64,000 nt of DNA from Denitrovibrio sp. (GCA_002869145.1 PKTM01000020.1:91260-155259); one strand, 5' to 3'; positions 27,162 to 36,680 are shown, counted from the stretch's first letter. A program made the numbers and translations. The notes: generated by a model not told the origin, from the letters alone.

Positions 27162-27740
27162 ATGGATATAGACAAACTTTCATACGATGAATTAAAAGAA
27201 CTGTATATAAAGCAATCTTAAAGAATGGATAAAATTCTTAAACAAAGCGATAAACAGGCTAAAGAACTTTTATTATTAAATGAAGAACTGGAAAAGTTTG
27301 CTAATACTGATCCTATGACAGGATTATATAATAGAAGATATTTTTATACTTTTGTTAAAAAAATTATCTCTCAATGTGATCGTAGTAATACAACATTCTC
27401 CTTAGCCCTGATAGATATCGATAAGTTTAAAAATATCAATGATACATACGGACATGAAGCTGGAGATGAAATTATTAAAGATCTTTCATCAGTGCTTACT
27501 GAGTCGATCAGAGCTACCGATATAGTTGTTAGATTTGGCGGAGAAGAGTTTTTAGTTTTGCTGCATAATACCGGGGCAAATTCTGCATTCAGTGTGATTG
27601 AGCAAATTCGGGCACTTGTGAGTGAAAACTCAAAAAACTCAGCTATCGCATATACTTTCAGCTCAGGAATCTCAGAATATATAAAGTCTGAAGATATTAA
27701 AAATACAATCAAAAGGGCAGATGAAGCTTTGTATAATTAG
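27162..27740 (+). pseudogene. siaD: SiaD-type diguanylate cyclase with stalk helix; one in-frame TAA near the start
   Basis: The natural start is ATG 27162-27164, opening MDIDKLSYDELKELYIKQS. TAA at 27219-27221 interrupts it after 19 codons, and the frame continues RMDKILKQSDKQAKELLLLNEELE into a GGDEF domain (DPMTGLYNRRYFY, DIDKFKNINDTYGH, RFGGEEF). RATD five residues before GGEEF fits the feedback I-site. The stalk helix is the part of Pseudomonas SiaD that binds SiaC. The related motif in the upstream membrane fusion protein has K where the stop stands, suggesting AAA-to-TAA. ATG at 27225 could yield a product without the first half of the stalk. No clear Shine-Dalgarno is seen before 27162. 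Confidence 0.8.
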
Positions 27741-27802
27741 AAAGAAAATGGACGAAATCTAGTCTCAGTTTTTTAGGGGGGATTACCTATAGGTGTGAAA
27801 AC

Positions 27803-28210
27803 CTAGTTGGGCATATTTTTTATAAAAGCGGCCATTTTTACGTCTGTATTCATGACATGGCTCATTATCCATTTTTTTGTTTCTCTGACGGTGATGTTCA
27901 AAACCTTTTTATTCTCGCGAAACATAAAGTTAGATTTTTCAAGAGTCTGGATTTTCATTCGAAAAAGTTCGTGCTCACGCTTATGCAGTTCATAGTCCTT
28001 GTAGTCTTGTTCTTCCATAATTTTTTCTTCTGTTTCCAAATGGATATTTGTGTATGAGACTAGAAAGTCAATAAGTTTAGTAATTTCATCTTTAGGTTCT
28101 GCTGATTCCATGCATTCTATTATACTGTCAAATGTCTGAAGGAGTGTCAGGTGCTGCTTATCTATCGATTCAATTCCTGTTACTAAATCTTCTGGCAAAT
28201 CTTTTGTCAT
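27803..28210 (-). CDS. Bacteriohemerythrin
   Basis: A 135-residue four-helix protein with the di-iron ligands of the hemerythrin family: IDKQH (His near 20), HLETEEKIM (His and Glu near 57-61), HKREH (His near 76 and 80), and HVMNTD (His/Asp near the C-terminus). It binds O2 reversibly and in bacteria serves O2 storage, delivery or sensing. It stands alone, convergent with the cyclase gene and 110 bp from the PFK-2-like gene, fitting an anaerobe or microaerophile. Confidence 0.93.
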   Translation of the reverse strand: MTKDLPEDLVTGIESIDKQHLTLLQTFDSIIECMESAEPKDEITKLIDFLVSYTNIHLETEEKIMEEQDYKDYELHKREHELFRMKIQTLEKSNFMFRENKKVLNITVRETKKWIMSHVMNTDVKMAAFIKNMPN

Positions 28211-28322
28211 GTTTCCGCCCCTTTTTTCAACTTTTAACTATGGCAAGACTGGATATTAAACAAGATTCTGATTTCCAAATATTTGCCATGGAAGAGCAAG
28301 TATTTTATATTTAAATAATTAA

Positions 28323-29552
28323 TTAATCATATTCAGAAAATTTCTTCATTTCAATCAATTTTTTGTACTGAGTGGCAGTAATCTGGAAGTATTTGTCCTG
28401 TGGAATGTATATATATGGTACATCTTCCACATTTCTGAACTCAAAAAGAGATAAAATTATTCTATTTACGCCCCTGTGACCAATAATGATGATATTTCCT
28501 TCGCCTCCGCTTAGGAACAACGCTTTTTTAAGGCCAAATTCAACACGTTTTTTTAATGTTCGGTAACTCTCACCATTAGGGTAGGTGAAGTTGTACTTAT
28601 CTTTGAGCCGGTTTTCGTATAGATCCGGAAAATTTAATCGGAGTTCATCGTATGTTATAGAGTCATGGTCGCCTGTGTTTATCTCATCAAACTCTTCAAA
28701 CGGAAAGATTTCGATATTCGGAATCTCTTTTTTTATTTCTTCGGCAATGGCCAGAGTCCTTTTTTTGGTGCTGGTGAAAACATAGTGTATATCAGAATCT
28801 TTGAAATGTTTTGCGAGGTCTTTGGCTTGCTGCATGCCACGCTTAGTTAGTTCTGAATCCCCTCCAATACGGTTTTCAAGATTAAAGTAGGTTTGTCCGT
28901 GGCGAACCAAATATAGATTATGAATCCAGTCTGAAACTAAAATATCTCTGATCAGGTGATAATAAGGTATCCCTTCCTCTTTTTCTCTGATGACCTTATT
29001 GTTGAGCGAATCAATTACAATATAGTTGGGTTCATTGGTGAGCTGATCATACCGGCTCCTGTAGTATTCAATTCGCTTTAAAAAGTTCTGATACGCTTCT
29101 TCTTTTGGCAAATGACTGAATTCCAGTAATTTAGTTTTTGTATCGATGCAAATACTTAGAAAATCATCCTCGTCGTTAACACACTAAATAAAAAGTATGT
29201 TGTAATCTGACAGCTCCTCAATAATTGACCTTCTTCTGTTTCTGCTGACATTGGCTGCGTCAATAATCGCAATGTCACCTTTGCCATTCAAGTATTCTTT
29301 GGCACTGAGGACGTTTATTGAGGCGATCTCTTCCCTTATTCTGGCAGAAACAATATTATCGGGATCGTAAAACTCATATGAGGATGTATTTTCTTTTATA
29401 TATTTTCTTCTCAAATCTCCATTGTTAAAAACTTCTACATTAAGATTTTCTTTGGAAAGGTTTTCAAGGATTTTTCCTGCATGAGTCGATTTACCTCTTG
29501 CTGGAAGCCCCATCATAACTATACAGAGTTTTTTGCGTTCCTTGGCTTTCAT
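28323..29552 (-). pseudogene. Bifunctional 6-phosphofructo-2-kinase/fructose-2,6-bisphosphatase homologue; one in-frame TAG
   Basis: The N-terminal kinase (29187-29552) has Walker A GLPARGKST, FNNGDLRRKYIKE, YDPDNI and IIDAANVSRNRRR, in the order seen in eukaryotic PFKFB. The C-terminal domain (28323-29111) is a histidine phosphatase: LYLVRHGQTYFN, FDEINTGDHDSITYDEL, and GHRGVNR with the second His. TAG at 29184-29186 separates them after YNILFI, exactly where PFKFB proteins have FIE, so GAG-to-TAG is likely. 25 in-frame codons follow before the next ATG. Read through, it is 409 residues. It would make and destroy fructose-2,6-bisphosphate, a signal rarely met in bacteria. The start has GGGAGA upstream. 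Confidence 0.85.
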
Positions 29553-29842
29553 ATGTCTCCCTGATTCTAAGATATACGCTAATATTGCACTTCAAATATT
29601 AATCTAAGCCTTTTGTTTTAAATAAACAATACATCAGAATGATTTCTATAAATAATTGTTTACTCCAGATATTCGCAGTTGTATCTAATATTGTTTTATT
29701 ATTAACCGCTATAAGATGAGCGTGTTTTTTGAGTAATTGTACATTTTTCAATCTAGGATGTATATTATTCATAATATGGCTTTTTGTGAATACATGCACG
29801 TAGTTTTCTTTGTATAGTCTGCGTAACAATGTTCTATTATCT

Positions 29843-29858
29843 GTCAATAATAGTTGAC
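29843..29858. promoter_or_regulatory. Inverted-repeat operator-like site 1 (GTCAA-N6-TTGAC)
   Basis: GTCAATAATAGTTGAC is followed by AT. A second copy starts 70 bp downstream. Both lie upstream of the chemoreceptor's sigma-54-type promoter, a place where an enhancer-binding protein would sit. The binding protein is unknown. Confidence 0.45.
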
Positions 29859-29912
29859 ATTGCTGTAAACAGTTAACTGCATCAAGTATTTATAACTATG
29901 CTTATCGTCGCC

Positions 29913-29928
29913 GTCAACTATGGTTGAC
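29913..29928. promoter_or_regulatory. Inverted-repeat operator-like site 2 (GTCAAC-N4-GTTGAC)
   Basis: A 6-bp perfect inverted repeat, again followed by AT, matching site 1 at 13 of 16 positions. Its centre is about 70 bp from both site 1 and the -24/-12 element. The stretch 29553-30043 holds these sites, the promoter, the palindrome CAGTTAACTG at 29869-29878, and no gene I trust. Confidence 0.5.
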
Positions 29929-29981
29929 ATAAAACAGAATTTGACGATTACTAAGTCATTTATAAATAACATAAAATGCCA

Positions 29982-29997
29982 TGGCATACATATTGCT
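29982..29997 (+). promoter_or_regulatory. Sigma-54 (RpoN) type promoter of the chemoreceptor gene
   Basis: TGGCAT, 5 bp, TTGCT: GG (-24) and GC (-12) are separated by exactly 10 bp as RpoN requires. It lies about 46 bp before the ATG of the chemoreceptor, which has GGAGG upstream. Confidence 0.65.
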
Positions 29998-30043
29998 TCA
30001 TTAATAACTTAGGTTTGCTACTTTATTATTTTGGAGGTCTCCA

Positions 30044-32854
30044 ATGCTAGGGAACATAAGAATGAAGCCGAAATTGATTGGGACGTCGCTTCTGATAAGT
30101 CTGATTCCGATAATTATAATCGGGCTTATGGCGGCAAAACTGTCGAAAGATGCTCTTTTAGAGACATCTTACAACCAGCTTGAAAGTGTGCGTGAGATAA
30201 AGAAAGCTGAGATTGATGAGATGTTTCACAGCTTTCACTCAGATATTTCTACTCTGTCAGCTAATGTGAATGCAGTTATTGATAATGGTTTTAAAAGTAT
30301 GAACGCTATCAATACAAACAAAGCTGTAGCAATACGGGAACTTGCACAACAGTGGCTCACAGATGTCAAAAATCAACAGACTCTCGACCTTACAGTTGAT
30401 GGGCTGGAACATTTCGAAAACTTCATCAGAACCGGCAGGAAATCAGCGGAATATATAAAATATGCTGCAATCATCGATGATTACATCAAAAACACAGGCT
30501 ATTATGACTATTTTGTGATCAGTAAAAATGGACATATTGTTCATACGCAGGCTAAAGAGGCTGATTACAACACAAATATACTTAACGGAAAATATAAAGA
30601 CTCCGGTTTGGCGCAGGCAACAAGACGTGCTCTGAACGGAGAGCCGAACATGCAGGACTTCGAGCCATATGCTCCAAGTAACGGCGATGCAGCGGCTTTT
30701 GTAGCAGCTCCCATTATAGACAACGGACGAATATAAGGTGTGGTAGCTATTCAGGTAGCCACTGATAAGATTGTAAGGGTTACAGGGGACAGAACCGGTC
30801 TTGGCGAAACGGGAGAATCCTACATAATTGGCGAACACGAAGGTGTTATAGCTTTCAGAAGCAATATGGTGACCATGGGCAACGGCAATTATGTTGTGGG
30901 TTATGACATGACAGACAAGGCCACAGAATATATAAACGAAGTTCTTGCGGGTAAAAAAGGCCATGAGATTTTTACTGATTCAACAGGTAATCTTGTTCTG
31001 GTTTCATATTTACCGCTTGAGCTGGATGGACTGAACTGGGGGATGATAACCAAGCGCAACCTCGAAGATGTAATTGTAACAAAAGAGGAAGGCGACGAGA
31101 TGGATCTTTTTCAGCATTTTATTCAAGAGAACGACTATTACGATCTTTTCCTCATCCACCCAAAGGGTAAAATATTTTATACAGCGGCTCGTGAGTCTGA
31201 TTATGGGACAAATATAGTAAACGGAAAGTTCGCTGATTCAGGGCTTGGTAAGCTTACCCGAAGAGTGCTTGCAAAAAAAGAATACAGTGTGCAGGATTTT
31301 GAGCCTTATGAGCCCAGCAATTTTGACCCGGCGGCTTTTCTTGCGCTTCCTATAATGCACTTAGGCGAGGTGGAGTACATAGTGGCACTGCAGATATCTC
31401 TCGCCAAAATAAATAAAGTTATGCAGCAAAGAGAAGGTATGGGCAGAACCGGTGAGACCTATCTGATAGGTTCAGACAAAAGGATGCGCTCAGACTCATT
31501 TCTTGACCCGCAGGGACATTCTGTCGTAGCTTCTTTCAAAGGTACAGTAGAGAATAATGGTGTTGATACTGAAGCATCCAGAGAGCTTCTGGCTGGAAAA
31601 ACAGGCAGCAAGATCATAGAAGATTACAACGGCAACGACGTTCTTTCCTCTTACACATCATTAAAAATTGACTCTTTCACTTGGGGTTTGATAGCAGAGA
31701 TAGACAAGGCAGAAGTTTATGAACCAATAAATGAACTGGTGAAGTTCATCATGCTTATTGGAATAGTTATTGCGGTTATTGTTGCCATTATTGCATACCT
31801 GCTTGCTGTTGGTATAGCTAACCCTATAATTCTTGGTGTGAGGTTCGCTCAGGAGATATCCAGAGGAGATCTTGATGCACATATAGATGTTAACCAGAAA
31901 GATGAGATAGGTATGCTGGCGAATTCTCTTAAAGAGATGGTGGCAAACCTTAGAAATATCGTCAATGACGTAAAGCATGCATCAGACAATGTTGCCACAG
32001 GCTCAAACGAACTTAGCAGTGCAGCTCAGGACATGTCGCAGGGCGCAACAGAGCAGGCGGCTTCAGCGGAAGAGGCATCATCATCCATGGAAGAGATGAA
32101 CTCCAATATTAACCAAAATGCTGACAATGCTCTCCAGACAGAAAAGATAGCCCTGAAAGTTTCTGAGGATGCAAAATCCGGCGGCGAGGCAGTTCAGAAG
32201 ACAGTCGCTGCCATGAGAGATATTGCAGACAAGATATCTATTATAGAAGAGATAGCCAGACAGACAAATCTACTTGCTCTTAACGCCGCCATTGAGGCTG
32301 CCAGAGCTGGTGAACACGGTAAGGGATTTGCTGTGGTTGCATCAGAGGTTCGCAAGCTCGCAGAAAGATCACAGGAATCAGCAGCAGAGATAAGCGAACT
32401 GTCATCAAACAGCGTGGAGGTTGCAGAGAACGCAGGCAAACTTCTTGATCAGATACTGCCGGATATCCAAAAGACAGCAGAGCTGGTGCAGGAAATATCG
32501 GCGGGAAGCAATGAAATGCGCACAGGTGCTGACCAGATTAACACTGCTATACAGCAGCTTGACCAGGTTATTCAGCGTAATGCAGGTGTTTCAGAAGAGA
32601 TGGCTGCAACTTCAGAAGAGCTGACAGGTCAGGCAAATGGACTCCAGCAGGCCGTATCCTTCTTTAAAATGTCAGATAGACAGAGATCTTTTAGTGATCA
32701 AAAACCAACTAAAAACAAGAAAGCTGAGGTAAAAGAGCAGAAGGCAATCCCTGCGCAAAAAAAAGAGAATAAAGCCCAGAAGAGCATAATGCTTGATATG
32801 GATAGTGAGAAAAATGGCAAAGACAAAGCCGACGATGATTTCGAAAGTTTTTAG
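30044..32854 (+). pseudogene. Methyl-accepting chemotaxis protein with duplicated periplasmic sensor; one in-frame TAA
   Basis: About 936 residues: transmembrane helix 1 (about 13-34), a long periplasmic region made of two related Cache-like units, transmembrane helix 2 (about 568-590), HAMP, and a signalling hairpin with [20 protein letters not shown]. The two units share YDYF/YDLF, a DYxTNI-NGK stretch and QDFEPY-PSN. TAA at 30734-30736 breaks unit 1 in NGRI-stop-GVVAIQV, and the frame continues. In unit 2 the aligned stretch is [11 protein letters not shown], so a Glu codon (GAA-to-TAA) is likely. A sigma-54-type promoter precedes it and cheW follows 9 bp later. As written the second fragment lacks transmembrane helix 1. 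Confidence 0.88.
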
Positions 32855-32863
32855 GAGCGTGCA

Positions 32864-33373
32864 ATGTCAAACGAAGATAAAAAAGATTTAAGTGCTAGCT
32901 TTCAGGTGCTCACCTTTGAACTGGACAAAGATATATTTGGAGTAGATATCACGTCTATCAGAGAAGTGCTTGATTTTACTAATCTTACACGTGTGCCTCA
33001 GACCCCTAGCTATATGAAGGGGGTGATAAACCTGAGAGGCGGAGTTGTGCCTGTTATTGACCTGAAAGAAAAGTTTTCTATGGGTACAACAGTAAAAACA
33101 GTGAACACCTGCATTATTATTTTAGAAGTAGACATAGGGGAAGAGGTTGTGGTGCTCGGGGCTCTGGCTGATTCAGTTGACGAAGTAGTGGACTTCAGCT
33201 CTGACAATGTTGAACCGGCACCTAAGATAGGCACAAACCTTAAGACAGAATTTATAAAAGGTATGGCAAAACGTAACGATGATTTTGTCATAATCCTGAA
33301 TGTAAACTCTGTTTTTTCGGATGAAGACATAAAAGATGTTAATCATGAAATATCGAAGACCCCAAAAGAATAA
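32864..33373 (+). CDS. cheW: CheW chemotaxis coupling protein
   Basis: 169 residues with the CheW two-barrel fold: FQVLTFELDKDIFGVDITSIREVL, the TRVPQTPSYMKGVINLRGGVVPVIDL strand pair that contacts receptor and CheA, and LADSVDEVVDFS. It couples chemoreceptors to the CheA kinase. GGAG precedes the ATG and the gene lies 9 bp after the chemoreceptor, so the two are one unit ended by the terminator at 33.4 kb. A dedicated coupling protein for one receptor is plausible. Confidence 0.95.
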   Translation: MSNEDKKDLSASFQVLTFELDKDIFGVDITSIREVLDFTNLTRVPQTPSYMKGVINLRGGVVPVIDLKEKFSMGTTVKTVNTCIIILEVDIGEEVVVLGALADSVDEVVDFSSDNVEPAPKIGTNLKTEFIKGMAKRNDDFVIILNVNSVFSDEDIKDVNHEISKTPKE

Positions 33374-33398
33374 GTAAAGCATAGGTTCATTACTAATC

Positions 33399-33428
33399 AG
33401 GCTTCGTTTTTTGCGGAGCCTTTTTTTT
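33399..33428 (+). terminator. Rho-independent terminator after cheW
   Basis: AGGCTTCG (33399-33406) pairs with CGGAGCCT (33414-33421), with one mismatch, followed by a run of T. Confidence 0.85.
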
Positions 33429-33503
33429 CGTTTTTTCTTGAATTATCTATCTCTGTGGCGTAAAAAGTATGAGCTAATATTTTATTTGGTTGAGGAGAAA
33501 ATT

Positions 33504-34031
33504 TTGAAATTTCTTAGTTAATTAAGCAGATTTATTGATTCTCTCAATGAGTGGGTCGGATATTTTACGTCATGGCTTACAACTCTTCTGGTGGTAGTAG
33601 TATGCTATGATGTCTTTACAAGATATGTGCTGAAAAACAGCTATGTGGCAGTGCAGGAACTTGAATGGCATATTTTTGCTGTCATATTTCTTGTGGGTGC
33701 TGCATACACGCTGAAAGAAGACAAGCATGTTCGTGTGGATGTTATATATACAAGATTATCCGCAAAGAAGAAGGCGGTTGTGAATCTTGCCGGAACAGTA
33801 CTTTTTCTGCTGCCTTTTACTCTTTTGGTGACAAAGACAGCCATACCTTTTGCAATAAACGCTTATCACTTCAATGAAATCTCTCCTGACCCGGGCGGGC
33901 TTCCTTACAGATGGCTCTTAAAATCAGCCATCGTTGTAGGTTTTGCTCTTCTTTTTATGCAGGGGCTTTCCCTAGGGATAAAATCTTTTCTTACTATAAT
34001 AGGCAACGAAGAGGAGGCGTCAAATGGCTGA
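33504..34031 (+). pseudogene. dctQ: TRAP transporter small membrane subunit DctQ; in-frame TAA at codon 6
   Basis: Start TTG 33504-33506 lies after GAGGAG and gives MKFLS, then TAA at 33519-33521, then LSRFIDSLNEWVGYF in the same frame. This matches the usual DctQ N-terminus, in which a Lys is common after the first few residues; AAA-to-TAA fits. The rest has four hydrophobic helices and the family motif region EWHIFAVIFLVGAAYTLKED. An internal GTG at 33591 could start a product lacking the first helix. It overlaps dctM by 8 bp (ATGGCTGA). Confidence 0.82.
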
Positions 34032-35346
34032 GTTAATGCCGCTTTTTCTCTTTCTGTCACTTTTTATACTTTTAATGTTCGGCTTCCCTGTTGCTTTCAC
34101 TCTTGGGGGAGTTTCACTGATATTCGGATACTTCACATTTGGTCTGGATTTCTTCAACCTTCTGCCGTTAAGGCTTTGGGGGGTTATGACCAATTACGTT
34201 ATGATAGCTGTGCCGCTTTTTGTTTATATGGGTGTCATGATGGAAAAATCCGGTCTGGCCGAAGAGCTGCTTGAAACCATGGCTCTGCTTTTCGGAAGGG
34301 TCAGGGGCGGTCTTGCTATTTCTGTTGTAGTGGTTGGTGCACTGCTTGCTGCCTCCACAGGCATCGTGGGTGCAACAGTTGTTACCATGGGGCTTCTGAG
34401 CCTGCCTACCATGATAAAACGAGGCTACAGTCCAGAGGTAGCCACAGGCACTATATGTGCCGCAGGTACTTTAGGGCAGATAATCCCGCCTTCCATAGTG
34501 CTTGTACTTCTTGGCAGCATACTGAACGTCTCCATAGGCGATATGTTTATGGGTGCGGTTTTTCCGGGGCTGCTTCTGGTTAGTCTTTATTTCATATGGA
34601 TACTCTTCATTGCCTTCATACGCCCTGATGCATCACCTGCCATGCCCGCTGCTGAGCTTGCAGATTTTTCCGGCTGGCCTATGATAATCCGCATATTCAA
34701 AGCTTTCATACCTCCTTTTTTCCTTATACTTTCTGTGCTTGGTTCCATTTTTGCAGGGATCGCATCACCCACAGAGGCGGCCGCTGTTGGTGCTATGGGC
34801 GCCACTCTGCTTACTGTTGTTCAGGGCAAACTAACATATAAAACTTTGAAAGCTGTCATGAAAGAGACCACAACACTTACATGTATGGTCTTTATTATTC
34901 TGGCAGGAGCCACTGCTTTTGGTCTTGTTTTCAGAGGTATGGACGGAGATGTTTATCTCAGAGATTTTATCGTCAGCTCAGACCTTTCACCTTATGCGTT
35001 CATCGCAGCAGTAATGCTTGTGATTTTTATTGCAGGTTTTTTCATAGATTTTATCGAGATCACATTCATTATAGTGCCGGTTGTGGCTCCGATATTTATA
35101 CATATGGACATCAATCTTTTATGGATAGGTGTTTTGATAGCTATGAACCTTCAGACATCATTCCTGACGCCTCCGTTCGGCTTTGCGCTTTTTTTCCTGA
35201 AGGGGGTCGCACCGAGCAATGTCAGTACAGGACATATTTACAAGGGTATAATCCCATTTATTATAATCCAGCTGATAGGACTTACTATAGTAGTGCTTTT
35301 TCCTGAGATAGTTACATGGCTTCCTGAGGTTTTAGCAAAGAATTAA
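34024..35346 (+). CDS. dctM: TRAP transporter large membrane subunit DctM
   Basis: 440 residues, about 12 transmembrane helices, with the TRAP large-subunit pattern GALLAASTGIVGATVVTMGL, GTLGQIIPPSIVLVLLG and LNLQTSFLTPPFGFALFFL-like ends. It forms the Na+-driven translocation channel together with DctQ and a periplasmic binding protein. The 8-bp overlap with dctQ suggests coupled translation. The binding protein gene is next but points the other way. Confidence 0.93.
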   Translation: MAELMPLFLFLSLFILLMFGFPVAFTLGGVSLIFGYFTFGLDFFNLLPLRLWGVMTNYVMIAVPLFVYMGVMMEKSGLAEELLETMALLFGRVRGGLAISVVVVGALLAASTGIVGATVVTMGLLSLPTMIKRGYSPEVATGTICAAGTLGQIIPPSIVLVLLGSILNVSIGDMFMGAVFPGLLLVSLYFIWILFIAFIRPDASPAMPAAELADFSGWPMIIRIFKAFIPPFFLILSVLGSIFAGIASPTEAAAVGAMGATLLTVVQGKLTYKTLKAVMKETTTLTCMVFIILAGATAFGLVFRGMDGDVYLRDFIVSSDLSPYAFIAAVMLVIFIAGFFIDFIEITFIIVPVVAPIFIHMDINLLWIGVLIAMNLQTSFLTPPFGFALFFLKGVAPSNVSTGHIYKGIIPFIIIQLIGLTIVVLFPEIVTWLPEVLAKN

Positions 35347-35408
35347 AAACCTTTGCAATGGTTTCAGAAGTTTGTAAAGAAATGTTTCAGTATGATAGTT
35401 TAAAATAA

Positions 35409-35433
35409 AAAGGCGGCTCATTAAGCCGCCTTT
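35409..35433. terminator. Bidirectional terminator between dctM and the TRAP binding protein gene
   Basis: AAAGGCGGCT and AGCCGCCTTT form a perfect 10-bp stem with a 5-nt loop, between two convergent genes. Confidence 0.85.
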
Positions 35434-35456
35434 GCTGTTTATGATCTGTTGTGTGA

Positions 35457-36554
35457 TTATCCGCTGAACTTGTGGTATGGAACCTCAGATATCTTCGCCC
35501 ATGCTCCGACATCTTTCTGAAATTTGCTGAAAGATTCGTACACTTTCTTACTCATAGCGTCCCCAGCAGTAACTTCAGCAATAACTTCATCAGAGTACTC
35601 TTTAAACTTAGAAAGTACATCTTCAGGGAACATTTTAAGTTTAACATTATGCTCATTTATAAGTTTCTGGAGGTAGAGGTTATTCTTCGCCTCGAACTGA
35701 GAGAGCATCCAGATGTTAGATCTCATTGTAGCTGTTTCGATGATAACCTGCAGGTCAGTAGGCAGAGCATCAAATTTTGCTTTATTAACAAAACACTCAA
35801 GCCCAGAACCCGGCTCATGCCAGCCTGGGTAATAGTAGAATTTCGCAACTTTATAAAATCCCATAAGGTAGTCGTGGAAAGGACCAACCCATTCTGTAGC
35901 ATCAATAACGCCTCTTTCAAGGTTTGTGTATATCTCGCCGCCGGCAGAAAGTACAACTGTACCGCCAGCTTTAGCGATAACCTTACCGCCGAGACCGGGG
36001 ATTCTCATTTTAAGACCTTTAATATCGTTTATGGAGTTGATCTCTCTGTTGAACCAGCCGCCCATCTGAACGCCTGTGTTGCCTGCGAGGAAACTTTTCA
36101 GATTAAACTTCGCGTAAAGCTCATCCCAAAGTGCCTGTCCGCCGCCTCCGTATATCCATGAGTTCAGCCCCTGAGCGTTCAGACCAAAAGGAACAGCAGC
36201 AAAGAACTGAGTAGCAGGAGATTTTCCAGCCCAGTAATAAGCTGCTCCGTGACCCATCTCTACCATCCCCTGACTTACAGCGTCAAAAGCCTGAAGAGGT
36301 GGAACAAGCTCGCCACCACCGTATACTGTGATGTCTAGTCGACCATCTGACATCTCTTTTATCCATTGAGCCAAAAGGTCTGCGCCTTCCCCCAGAACCG
36401 GGAAGTGAGGCGGCCATGTTGTCACCATTTTCCACTTGTATTTTTTAGGAGCCGCATGGACATTCGGAGCAGCGAACACAGTAGATGCTGCAACTGTTGC
36501 TACACCGGCTTTTTTGAGAAATTCTCTTCTTTTCATCCCTTTGTCAGAACTCAT
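35457..36554 (-). CDS. TRAP transporter periplasmic substrate-binding protein DctP (TakP-like)
   Basis: 365 residues with a twin-arginine signal (RREFLKKAG, then a hydrophobic stretch to HAAP). The mature part has the DctP fold, the NDIKGLKMRIPG stretch with the conserved substrate-carboxylate Arg, and WVGPFHDYLMGFYKVA plus YYPGWHEPGSGLE, as in TakP-type 2-oxoacid binders. A later in-frame ATG (36534-36536) would start directly at KRREF. It is convergent with dctQM and so must have its own promoter. Substrate (an organic or 2-oxo acid) is inferred. Confidence 0.9.
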   Translation of the reverse strand: MSSDKGMKRREFLKKAGVATVAASTVFAAPNVHAAPKKYKWKMVTTWPPHFPVLGEGADLLAQWIKEMSDGRLDITVYGGGELVPPLQAFDAVSQGMVEMGHGAAYYWAGKSPATQFFAAVPFGLNAQGLNSWIYGGGGQALWDELYAKFNLKSFLAGNTGVQMGGWFNREINSINDIKGLKMRIPGLGGKVIAKAGGTVVLSAGGEIYTNLERGVIDATEWVGPFHDYLMGFYKVAKFYYYPGWHEPGSGLECFVNKAKFDALPTDLQVIIETATMRSNIWMLSQFEAKNNLYLQKLINEHNVKLKMFPEDVLSKFKEYSDEVIAEVTAGDAMSKKVYESFSKFQKDVGAWAKISEVPYHKFSG

Positions 36555-36680
36555 AAATAAACCTCCGTTAAGTTCAGGTAATAATAAAAAATACTGCTAA
36601 AAAGTTATGAACACAAGCCGTATGTTATAAACTTGTAAAAATATGTGGAAAAACAGAGTAAAAAGTATTATGACATTTAA

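Noticed and set aside
29599..29847. 82-codon minus-strand frame upstream of the chemoreceptor
   Set aside because: A+T-rich, no clear RBS or known motif, and it lies beside operator-like sites; probably non-coding.
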